From contig JAPKDN010000273.1 in NCBI GenBank assembly GCA_028822575.1, positions 1 to 5,119 of the forward strand: 5,119 bases of DNA. The letters run 5' to 3'. The translations under genes were made by a program, and so were the position numbers. Shown piece after piece: positions 1 through 5,119 of this stretch. The notes beneath the pieces are model-generated. The model was not told the origin of the DNA. It did not search any database and saw only the letters and a program-made list of their open reading frames with translations. The DNA is from Alphaproteobacteria bacterium. Its GTDB lineage: Bacteria; Pseudomonadota; Alphaproteobacteria; Thalassobaculales; Thalassobaculaceae. How positions within the stretch are numbered: position 1 is the stretch's first letter; each line of letters opens with the position of its first letter.

Positions 1-2
1 TC

Positions 3-95
3 CTGGCTTCGGTCCTCACGATTATCGGCTTTAATAGCCTCATTGGTTATACCGCTTATATCGGGGCCGTGTCTGGGGAACACAATAGACGGTAA
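3..95 (+). CDS. C-terminal end of a possible membrane protein (partial at left edge)
   Basis: An open frame enters from the left edge and ends at a TAA at 93-95, leaving 30 residues. The visible peptide begins with a hydrophobic stretch (LASVLTIIGFNSLIGYTAYI) that could be the last transmembrane helix. It ends in a short polar, basic tail (GEHNRR), as is common at the cytoplasmic end of an inner-membrane protein. I do not recognise the family. The other two forward frames give no comparable peptide: frame 2 stops after ten codons, and frame 1 runs on antisense to the dehydrogenase. The fragment is too short to exclude chance. It would be transcribed convergently with the dehydrogenase that ends at 190. 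Confidence 0.35.
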   Translation: MASVLTIIGFNSLIGYTAYIGAVSGEHNRR

Positions 96-189
96 AGATA
101 TTCAATCACATTTCAGGCGTAATTTCGTTCATACAGACCCACTGAGACCGCAGTCTCCCGTGCTTCCGACCACAAGGAAGACAAGGCGC

Positions 190-1170
190 CTAGGTTTGCT
201 GGCCCGGGCGCACCGGATTGGGCGGGGGCCGGCCGGCGTTCCAATGCTCCAGGTTGTTCACCACGGCGACCGACATTTGCTCGCGGGTGTGATGTGTTCC
301 GGACCCTATATGCGGCAGCAGAACCACATGCTCCATCTCGATCAGGGCGTCCGGCACATGCGGCTCGTGCAGGAAGGCATCGAGACCGGCACCCGCGATG
401 ACCTTGTTCTTCAACGCCTCGATCAACGCGCTTTCGTTGACCACCGTGCCGCGCGAGACGTTAAGCAGCACGCCGTCCGGCCCCAGCGCTCTCAGCATCT
501 CGGCGTCGACCAGATCGCGGGTGTCTTCACCGCCAGGAACGATCAGCATTAGGATATCGACCGCCCGTGCCAGCTCCAGCGCAGAGCTGACATAGGTATA
601 GGGCACGTCCTCTCGCCGGTTGCGGTTGTGGTAGAGTATTTCCAGGTCGAAACCCTCGGCCCGCCGAGCCACCGCCTTGCCGATGCGGCCCAAGCCAAGG
701 ATACCGAGGCGTTTGTTCCGTAAGGTGCCGGTCAGGGGAAACATCGCCGTGGGCCAAGCGCCAGAGCGAATGAAGCGGTCGGCCTGGGGCAACTGGCGTA
801 CCGTCGACAACAGCATGCCCATGGCGGTGTCGGCGACTTCCTCGGTGTTCACATCCGGCGTGTTGGTCACGATAACGTCGCGCGCGGCGGCCGCGACGAC
901 GTCGATGTGATCGCAACCGACACCAAGCGCCGCGACCAGTTCCAGCCGCGGAAAGCGCGCCAGAAACGCCTCGTTCACCACGACGGAGTCGATATGGCCC
1001 GAACCGACCATACCAACGGCCACGGCGCGGAATTTCCCCGCCATCTCCGCCGCGAACTCGGGAACGGGCGCGAAATCCTCTATCCGATGAACCTGGAACA
1101 GCTCGTCCACGCGTGTCTCTGGGGCACCGAAGAGGCGCCCGATCAAAAGCAAGTCGGGTTTACTGGGCAT
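190..1170 (-). CDS. D-2-hydroxyacid dehydrogenase, glyoxylate/hydroxypyruvate reductase type, probably NADP(H)-linked
   Basis: This is a 326-residue cytosolic oxidoreductase of the D-isomer-specific 2-hydroxyacid dehydrogenase family, which interconverts 2-oxo acids and D-2-hydroxy acids. The N-terminal substrate domain carries the loop ALGVGCDHID (81-90) and the NTPDVNTEEVAD segment (103-114) that leads into the cofactor domain. The Rossmann glycine motif is GLGRIG (159-164). The catalytic set is complete: Arg240 in NVSRG, Glu269 in FLHEP and His287 in LPHIGSG. After the second beta strand the usual Asp is replaced by YHNRNRR (180-186), a polar and basic pattern that favours NADPH over NADH. 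The ATG at 1170 was chosen because the protein then has normal family length. The frame stays open to a TTG at 1245, but that adds 25 residues without family character and would run into the neighbour's ribosome binding site. No strong Shine-Dalgarno precedes 1170. Family is certain; the substrate (glyoxylate, hydroxypyruvate or another 2-oxo acid) is not. It is divergent from the SnoaL-racemase-amidase operon. Confidence 0.93.
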   Translation of the reverse strand: MPSKPDLLLIGRLFGAPETRVDELFQVHRIEDFAPVPEFAAEMAGKFRAVAVGMVGSGHIDSVVVNEAFLARFPRLELVAALGVGCDHIDVVAAAARDVIVTNTPDVNTEEVADTAMGMLLSTVRQLPQADRFIRSGAWPTAMFPLTGTLRNKRLGILGLGRIGKAVARRAEGFDLEILYHNRNRREDVPYTYVSSALELARAVDILMLIVPGGEDTRDLVDAEMLRALGPDGVLLNVSRGTVVNESALIEALKNKVIAGAGLDAFLHEPHVPDALIEMEHVVLLPHIGSGTHHTREQMSVAVVNNLEHWNAGRPPPNPVRPGQQT

Positions 1171-1216
1171 CGGGGAGGAGTCCAATTGTTTGGCTTCGGG
1201 GCGCAATGGTGAGAGG

Positions 1217-1245
1217 ATTTTGCACGCCGCGAGACATTGGCTCAA
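1217..1245 (-). promoter_or_regulatory. Candidate sigma70-type promoter for the dehydrogenase
   Basis: On the minus strand, TTGAGC (1240-1245) and CAAAAT (1217-1222) are separated by exactly 17 bases. Each hexamer matches the sigma70 consensus at four of six positions. Transcription would start near 1210, giving a leader of about 40 bases before the ATG at 1170. If so, the TTG start at 1245 would lie upstream of the transcript, which agrees with the chosen start. The -35 box overlaps the Shine-Dalgarno of the divergent gene (1244-1250). GC-rich bacteria often use promoters far from consensus, so this is only a candidate. Confidence 0.28.
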
Positions 1246-1250
1246 GGAGA
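1244..1250 (+). promoter_or_regulatory. Shine-Dalgarno site of the SnoaL-like gene
   Basis: AAGGAGA lies six bases before the ATG at 1257, near-perfect complementarity at ideal spacing. It decides the start of the SnoaL-like gene. The frame is open back to an ATG at 1113, but that extension is antisense to the dehydrogenase N-terminus and has no family character. Confidence 0.8.
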
Positions 1251-1256
1251 TCGCTC

Positions 1257-1841
1257 ATGGAAACCGTCGAAACCGATGCCCGGTTGGAAGACCGCTTTCG
1301 GATTGAACAAGTCATGCGCCGCTGGGCGCGCGGCGTTGATCGACGGGACTGGCCCCTAGTCAGAACGGTCTTTCACCCCGGCGCCATCGATGACCACGGG
1401 ATGTACAAGGGCGGGATCGATGGATTGGTGGAGTGGCTCGACGGGCGCCACCAATGGATCACCAAATCGATGCACGTGCTCGGCAATATGACCATTGATT
1501 TCGCCGGCCCGGATTTGGCGCTGTGTGAAAGCTATGTGGTCGCCTATCAACAATATGACGCCAGCCCCGGCGCCGATCCTAGTCATATCAAGGCGGCGTT
1601 GGGCCCAGGGGTCGAGCCCTCCGACTTGCCGATCGACGTGGTCATGCCGGCGCGCTATGTGGACGAGGTAACACGGCGCGACGGCGTCTGGCGGATCCGC
1701 GACCGGGTCACGGTTTTCGAGGGGCGTTACTTCCTTGCCGCCGATGACGTCGCGCTCGACCCGGCTTGGACCGTCGGCCGCCGGGACAGCGATGATCCGT
1801 TATACGTGGCGCGGCGACGGCTTGGCATCGCGTCCGATTGA
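1257..1841 (+). CDS. SnoaL-like / NTF2-fold family protein
   Basis: This 194-residue soluble protein resembles the SnoaL-like (SnoaL_4) branch of the NTF2-like fold, whose members include dehydratases, isomerases and many uncharacterised proteins with a small conical active-site pocket. The order fits the fold. An N-terminal helix pair carries the RRWARGVDRRDW motif (21-32). A small FHPGA-DDHG-Y-G segment follows (39-52), then a helix ending in SMHVLGNM (71-78), and beta strands with ESYVVAYQ (91-98) and PARYVDEVTRRDGVWRIRDR (131-150). Asp28 and His73 sit where catalytic Asp and His lie in relatives such as scytalone dehydratase and BaiE. The Tyr often found in the first helix appears to be Trp23; this alignment is from memory. 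A loop at about 102-127 separates the strands, as in many members. It is the first gene of the likely operon, ending 21 bases before the racemase-family gene. Its role may be dehydration or isomerisation of the pathway intermediate, but no substrate can be deduced and it could be non-catalytic. Confidence 0.85.
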   Translation: METVETDARLEDRFRIEQVMRRWARGVDRRDWPLVRTVFHPGAIDDHGMYKGGIDGLVEWLDGRHQWITKSMHVLGNMTIDFAGPDLALCESYVVAYQQYDASPGADPSHIKAALGPGVEPSDLPIDVVMPARYVDEVTRRDGVWRIRDRVTVFEGRYFLAADDVALDPAWTVGRRDSDDPLYVARRRLGIASD

Positions 1842-1848
1842 CCTTGGT

Positions 1849-1854
1849 GGGAGG
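1849..1854 (+). promoter_or_regulatory. Shine-Dalgarno site supporting a GTG start
   Basis: GGGAGG stands eight bases before the GTG at 1863, inside the 21-base gap after the SnoaL-like stop codon. It supports GTG as the real start of the racemase-family gene. The core family motif VDVHCEGE begins only ten residues into the protein, as is usual for this family. Confidence 0.7.
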
Positions 1855-1862
1855 CTGGAAAC

Positions 1863-2891
1863 GTGCATTGGAAGCGAACCCTGCAACTGGTCGACGTTCA
1901 TTGCGAGGGTGAGATCGGGCGTGTGATCACCTCGGGCGTTCTGGATATTCCTGGCGCGACGGTCGCCGACAAGCTTGCCCATATCAACACCACCGATGAT
2001 TCACTGCGGCGCGCCTTGGTGCTGGAACCTCGGGGCGGACCGACGGTTGCGGTGGTGCTGTTGCTGCCCGCGACGCGACCGGAAGCGGATGTCGGCTTCA
2101 TATTGTTTCTGGCGGACCAAGCCTACCCGGTGTCCGGGTCCAACATCATGTGTGCCGCGACGGCGCTGATCGAAACCGGCGCGATCGAGATGGTCGAGCC
2201 GGAAACGCCTGTGGTGTTCGATACCGCCGCCGGGCTGGTGACCGCGGTCGCCGAGTGCGGCGCGGGCAGGGTCCAACGGCTGCGCGTCGACATGCCGCCA
2301 GCCTTCGTGGATCGGCAGGCCGCCACGACCCAAACGGCTGAGTTTGGACCCGTCTCCTATGATTTATGCTTTGGCGGCATGTATTTCGCGATTATTGATG
2401 CTGGCGATGTCGGGCTGGAGATCACCCCCGACAATGCCGCGGTCCTGGCGCGAACTGGCGTCGCGCTGCGTAACCAGATTGCTGATGAGATCTCGGTTCA
2501 GCACCCTGAAATCGAGGATTTCAACGCCCTGACCCATGTGATGTTCACGTCCGAAGCAAGCGATGGCGCGATCCTGACTTGCACGACAATGCGGCCAGGG
2601 CGCGTTGATCGCTCGGCTTGCGGCACGGGGAGCGCGGCGCTCGCGTCGCTTCGGGTCGCCAATGGGGCCAATAAGGTGGGCGATACATTGGCCACCCGGT
2701 CGATCATCGGCGGTGAGTTTGAAACTCGTATCACCGACACGGCGCGGGTCGGGTCCTTCGAGGCGATCCGCTCAACGCTTTCGGGCCGTTGCTGGATCTA
2801 TGGAATCAGCCAGGTTGGCATCGACCCGACGGATCCGTTTCGCGCGGGCTTTTCGCTGCCGGATACTTGGGGCGGGCTAATCCGGAGCTGA
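1863..2891 (+). CDS. Proline racemase-family enzyme with Ser/Cys active site (epimerase or dehydratase)
   Basis: This is a 342-residue cytosolic enzyme of the proline racemase superfamily, which includes proline racemase, 4-hydroxyproline 2-epimerase and trans-3-hydroxy-L-proline dehydratase. These enzymes work without a cofactor, using two thiol or hydroxyl residues on opposite faces of the alpha carbon. Length and landmarks are full: VDVHCEGEIGRV (10-21), the first active-site loop VSGSN (90-94) followed by IMCAATALIETG (95-106), the FDTAAGLV strand (119-126), and the second active-site loop DRSACGTG (249-256). Asp249, Cys253, Gly254 and Thr255 match the substrate-binding and catalytic set of T. 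cruzi proline racemase. In the first loop the Cys-Gly-His of the classical enzymes is Ser91-Gly92-Ser93. This Ser/Cys pair argues against a plain proline racemase and towards a hydroxyproline-type or unassigned clade. The GTG start has a good ribosome binding site. It sits between the SnoaL-like gene (21-base gap) and the amidase (55-base gap). Superfamily certain; reaction and substrate open. Confidence 0.92.
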   Translation: MHWKRTLQLVDVHCEGEIGRVITSGVLDIPGATVADKLAHINTTDDSLRRALVLEPRGGPTVAVVLLLPATRPEADVGFILFLADQAYPVSGSNIMCAATALIETGAIEMVEPETPVVFDTAAGLVTAVAECGAGRVQRLRVDMPPAFVDRQAATTQTAEFGPVSYDLCFGGMYFAIIDAGDVGLEITPDNAAVLARTGVALRNQIADEISVQHPEIEDFNALTHVMFTSEASDGAILTCTTMRPGRVDRSACGTGSAALASLRVANGANKVGDTLATRSIIGGEFETRITDTARVGSFEAIRSTLSGRCWIYGISQVGIDPTDPFRAGFSLPDTWGGLIRS

Positions 2892-2932
2892 GTGTGCGTT
2901 TGCGGAACGGCTCGCTAATTCGACATTCAAGA

Positions 2933-2940
2933 GGGGGAGA
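2933..2940 (+). promoter_or_regulatory. Shine-Dalgarno site of the amidase
   Basis: The purine run GGGGGAGA lies six bases before the ATG at 2947 and fixes the amidase start. It falls in the 55-base gap after the racemase-family gene, in which I see no clear terminator hairpin. Confidence 0.65.
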
Positions 2941-2946
2941 AGCACG

Positions 2947-4320
2947 ATGGATACGTTGACCCGGAGTTGGTTGGACGATGCGCCGGCGGTTGAACTGGCC
3001 GAACACGCGCTGGATGCCATTGACCGGCACAACGCCACATTCAACGCGGTCCTGACGCCGCTGCCGGATATGGCCCGCGCCGCCGCCGAGGCGTGTGACG
3101 CGGCACGGCGAGCCGGCCGCCGGCTTGGGCCCCTGCACGGCATGCCGATTACCCTAAAGGACAATATCGACGTCGCCGGTATCCGCACCACGGTCGCCTC
3201 CGACTTCTTCGCCGACAATATCGCGACCGAGGACGCGGAAATCGTTGGTCGCTTGTGCCGCGCTGGGGCGGTAATCGTCGGCAAGGCCAACCTGCATGAA
3301 TTCGTCGTCGGCGCCACCACCCAAAGCCAGCGCTTTGGCCCTTGTTATAACCCGTGGAACCGCGCGCATATCCCGGGCGGTTCGTCCGGCGGGTCGGGCG
3401 CGAGTGTCGCCGCCGGCATGTGCGTGCTGTCGATCGGCAGCGATACCGGAGGGTCCGTGCGCGGGCCCGCGTCCTTCAACGGCGTGGCCGGTCTCAAGCC
3501 AACCAACGGGTCGGTGCCGAACCGGGGCACCTTTCCCGTAAGCCCGCCCCATGACACCCCAGGACCGCTCGCCCGCCGGGTAGAGGATCTAGCGGCGTGT
3601 TACATGGCCATGGCCGGTTTCGACCCCCAGGACCCAACCTCCGAGGACCGCCCCGTGGCCGATGTCATGGCCACTCTGGATGCTGGGATCGAGGGCATGA
3701 CAATCGGCCTGCCTCGGCCGTTCTTTTATAATGACTTGCAACCCGAGGTGGCCGCCAATACCGAGGCGGCGATCGCGGTGCTCACCAGCCTTGGCGCCAA
3801 GGTGGTCGAGACCGAGCTGCCTGATGCCGCCGAAGCGTGGCGCCTGCTGTCGACGGTCATCGTCATGACCGACGCGGCGGCTCTGCACCGCGAGCGGATG
3901 GAGACGGAGTCGCAACGGATGGGCCGCGATGTCTATGACCGCATCGCCGTAGGCCGCGATGTCGGCGGCATGGACTATGCCGAGGCGCTGCGTTTCCGCG
4001 AGCATTGGCGCCAACGGGTGGCATCTCATTTCCGGAGTGGCATAGATATCCTGGCCATGCCGACGACGCCGTTCACCGCGCCGCCCGTCGACCCCACGGC
4101 GGACATGGGGCTCACGTCCAACCGTATCAATCGTAACAACTTCCCTTGGTCGATGGCGGGGGTGCCCGCGCTGTCGCTACCGAGTGGGTTCGACGCGAAT
4201 GGGATGCCGACGGGGCTGCAGTTGGTGGGCGCGCGTTGGCACGAGGCTAGGCTATTGACCGCCGGCAAGGCTTTCCAAGGCGCAACCGACTGGCACCTTC
4301 GCGCGCCGCCACTCGGCTAA
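2947..4320 (+). CDS. Amidase-signature (AS) family amidohydrolase
   Basis: This 457-residue hydrolase of the amidase-signature family cleaves a carboxamide or related C-N bond, releasing a carboxylate and ammonia or an amine. The Ser-cisSer-Lys triad is intact: Lys71 in PITLKDN (67-73), Ser146 in PGGSSGGSG (143-151) and the nucleophile Ser170 in GSDTGGSVRGPAS (164-176). The 24-residue spacing between the two serines matches FAAH. GVAGLKPT (179-186) and the C-terminal AGVPALSLPSGF (404-415) and GLQLVG (423-428) blocks are also typical. The length is that of stand-alone amidases and the GatA subunit. GatA is unlikely because no gatB or gatC is adjacent and the neighbours are catabolic. No signal peptide is seen, so it should be cytosolic. 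It is the last gene of the likely operon, with the stop 39 bases before the convergent desaturase-like gene. It may release an amino or imino acid, or an acid from its amide, for the upstream enzymes. The substrate cannot be inferred from the triad. Confidence 0.95.
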   Translation: MDTLTRSWLDDAPAVELAEHALDAIDRHNATFNAVLTPLPDMARAAAEACDAARRAGRRLGPLHGMPITLKDNIDVAGIRTTVASDFFADNIATEDAEIVGRLCRAGAVIVGKANLHEFVVGATTQSQRFGPCYNPWNRAHIPGGSSGGSGASVAAGMCVLSIGSDTGGSVRGPASFNGVAGLKPTNGSVPNRGTFPVSPPHDTPGPLARRVEDLAACYMAMAGFDPQDPTSEDRPVADVMATLDAGIEGMTIGLPRPFFYNDLQPEVAANTEAAIAVLTSLGAKVVETELPDAAEAWRLLSTVIVMTDAAALHRERMETESQRMGRDVYDRIAVGRDVGGMDYAEALRFREHWRQRVASHFRSGIDILAMPTTPFTAPPVDPTADMGLTSNRINRNNFPWSMAGVPALSLPSGFDANGMPTGLQLVGARWHEARLLTAGKAFQGATDWHLRAPPLG

Positions 4321-4359
4321 AGCGGAAGATTTACTTCTTCACTCCGACCTAAAAACGCC

Positions 4360-4878
4360 CTAGCCGTGGGCCCGGCGGCGCGCGCGCATGCGCTCCATCA
4401 TCGCCGTCTGGGCCTCGGCGGTGCCGTCGTGAAAGGTGCCGAACAATCGGTCCAAGGGCGTCAGGCTGCCGCCATAGTTACATTCGAAATGCTTGTGATG
4501 CAGGTAGTGGAAATGCGCACCGCCTTCGATATCGAGTTTGTCGTTGACCTGCAGTTTCTCGTACCCGCTATGGGATAGGGCTGGCAGGAACGCGGCGAGC
4601 TGGATTTGGAACAGGGCGTTCACCGGATGCAGCGCCAGGGCCCATTGGACGACCACTGTCGAGAAATAGATGATGTGCTCCACCGGGTGCATGGCGAGGC
4701 CCGACCAGGGGCCGACCTCCACATTGCGGTGATGCAGGGCATGAAACCTCTTGTAGAGGAATTTGGCGTGCAGCAGGCGGTGGCCAAAGTAAAAATGGAA
4801 TGAGTGGATCAACGGCGCGAGCAGCACGAGCGCCGTGAACCATCCCCAGAACAGCACCGGTTGGTTCGCGAGATCCAC
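4360..4878 (-). CDS. Fatty acid hydroxylase / sterol desaturase family membrane enzyme, C-terminal catalytic part
   Basis: These 172 residues hold the di-iron histidine core of the fatty acid hydroxylase superfamily, integral membrane enzymes that hydroxylate or desaturate lipids with O2. Histidine clusters are in order: HRLLH (33-37), HALHH (46-50), HPVEH (64-68), His102 and HYLHH with KH (124-130). Between them are GPWSGLAMHP and the closing ECNYGGSLTPLDRLFGTFHDG (132-152). Hydrophobic spans at about 8-25 and 70-100 would be membrane helices. Relatives are usually far longer, near 300 residues, so an N-terminal membrane domain is missing. The GTG at 4878 has no good ribosome binding site. 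The same frame stays open upstream, reading GTYWAFANGYLGF just before it, which looks like family sequence, until TAA and TAG at 5002-5007. The gene therefore seems 5'-disrupted rather than truly starting at 4878. The substrate (sterol, hopanoid, carotenoid or fatty acyl lipid) is unknown. It is convergent with the amidase and probably unrelated to that operon. Confidence 0.8.
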   Translation of the reverse strand: MDLANQPVLFWGWFTALVLLAPLIHSFHFYFGHRLLHAKFLYKRFHALHHRNVEVGPWSGLAMHPVEHIIYFSTVVVQWALALHPVNALFQIQLAAFLPALSHSGYEKLQVNDKLDIEGGAHFHYLHHKHFECNYGGSLTPLDRLFGTFHDGTAEAQTAMMERMRARRRAHG

Positions 4879-5119
4879 GAACCCGAGATATCCGTTGGCG
4901 AAGGCCCAATAGGTGCCGGCTATGGGCCATGCAGCCGACCTCGCGGAGGCGGTGTATCGCCATGAGCACTTGATCGGCGATTGAAGGTCCAGGCGGCTTC
5001 CTTACTATAGCTGGACGGCGATGTCGTCGCCACGGCGGTCAGCGCCAGATGTGGATAGCAGGCCAGGTCGAGTCTCGCCGGCCGACTTTCGATCCAGCAC
5101 CACGCCAGATGCTTGACCG
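4879..5119 (-). pseudogene. Frameshifted N-terminal part of the desaturase-like gene (partial at right edge)
   Basis: Upstream of 4878 no single frame carries the gene. The catalytic frame is open only to 5001. A second minus-strand frame is open from the right edge down to a TAG at 4920-4922 and contains SYSKEAAWTFN (about 4980-5012). A third reads ADQVLMAIH (about 4952-4978). From memory, relatives have a segment like F-x-F-N-N-Q-V, then an Ala-Ser stretch, then W-A-x-A-N-G-Y. Here TFN, DQV and the TASARSAAW...WAFANGY stretch come in that order but in three different frames. Two frameshifts, near 4975 and near 4955, would join them. This could be real decay or base-call errors near a contig edge. 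The homology is inferred, and the sequence right of about 5010 shows no clear family feature. Confidence 0.4.

Noticed and set aside
144..157. GAGAC-CGCA-GTCTC hairpin downstream of the dehydrogenase stop as a terminator
   Set aside because: The stem is only five base pairs and no T-run follows on the minus strand, so it is not a convincing intrinsic terminator.
43..552. Open + strand frame of 169 codons overlapping the dehydrogenase
   Set aside because: It is antisense to conserved dehydrogenase sequence, its peptide is rich in His, Arg and Gln without any family motif, and it has no ribosome binding site. It is a by-product of GC-rich codon use.
1171..1245. 25-residue N-terminal extension of the dehydrogenase from a TTG
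   Set aside because: The extra residues lack family resemblance, no Shine-Dalgarno precedes the TTG, and the candidate promoter lies within the extension. The ATG at 1170 gives normal length.
1113..1256. 48-codon N-terminal extension of the SnoaL-like gene
   Set aside because: It overlaps the dehydrogenase start region on the other strand and reads as a basic, low-information peptide. The AAGGAGA site clearly serves the ATG at 1257.
2947..4320. Amidase as the GatA subunit of the tRNA amidotransferase
   Set aside because: The triad is shared by all amidase-signature proteins. No gatC or gatB is adjacent, and the neighbours are metabolic enzymes, so a stand-alone amidase is more likely.
4321..4359. 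Possible bidirectional terminator between the convergent amidase and desaturase-like genes
   Set aside because: Only weak pairings of four to five base pairs (GAAGA with TCTTC at 4325-4340) are present. There is no GC-rich stem with a T-tract on either strand.
4568..4969. Minus-strand ORF of 133 codons overlapping the histidine-rich gene in another frame
   Set aside because: Most of it is an out-of-frame shadow of the histidine core. Only its first residues (around DQV) may be a displaced piece of the real protein, which is covered in the frameshift finding.
5021..5116. Short + strand ORF of 31 codons near the right edge
   Set aside because: It has no ribosome binding site, a biased Ser/Pro/Arg composition and no recognisable motif. 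It overlaps the presumed desaturase-like remnant on the other strand.

Overview
The window is a GC-rich bacterial segment with dense coding, short gaps and Shine-Dalgarno sites of the AAGGAGA / GGGAGG type. The protein repertoire and codon choice look like a free-living alphaproteobacterium, possibly Rhodospirillales-like. That assignment is an inference from style and remembered family resemblance; no ribosomal or phylogenetic marker is present. Both ends cut through sequence that appears to belong to further genes.

Layout, left to right: (1) positions 3-95, the last 30 codons of a possible membrane protein on the + strand; (2) 190-1170 on the - strand, a D-2-hydroxyacid dehydrogenase of the glyoxylate/hydroxypyruvate reductase type; (3) 1171-1256, a divergent intergenic region with a candidate promoter for the dehydrogenase and the ribosome binding site of the next gene; (4) 1257-4320, three + strand genes with gaps of 21 and 55 bases that look like one operon: a SnoaL-like/NTF2-fold protein, a proline racemase-family enzyme with a Ser/Cys active-site pair instead of Cys/Cys, and an amidase-signature hydrolase with an intact Lys-Ser-Ser triad; (5) 4360-4878 on the - strand, convergent with the amidase, the histidine-rich catalytic part of a fatty acid hydroxylase/sterol desaturase family membrane enzyme. 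Its N-terminal part (4879-5119) does not continue in one frame and looks frameshifted or decayed.

The SnoaL-racemase-amidase operon, with a divergent hydroxyacid dehydrogenase, reads as a small catabolic cluster. A plausible role is opening or hydrolysis of an amide, epimerisation or dehydration of a proline-like or hydroxy-amino acid, and reduction or oxidation of a 2-oxo/2-hydroxy acid. The substrate cannot be read from the sequence. No transporter, regulator or proline/hydroxyproline oxidase lies inside the window to fix it. The desaturase-like gene is probably unrelated to this cluster.
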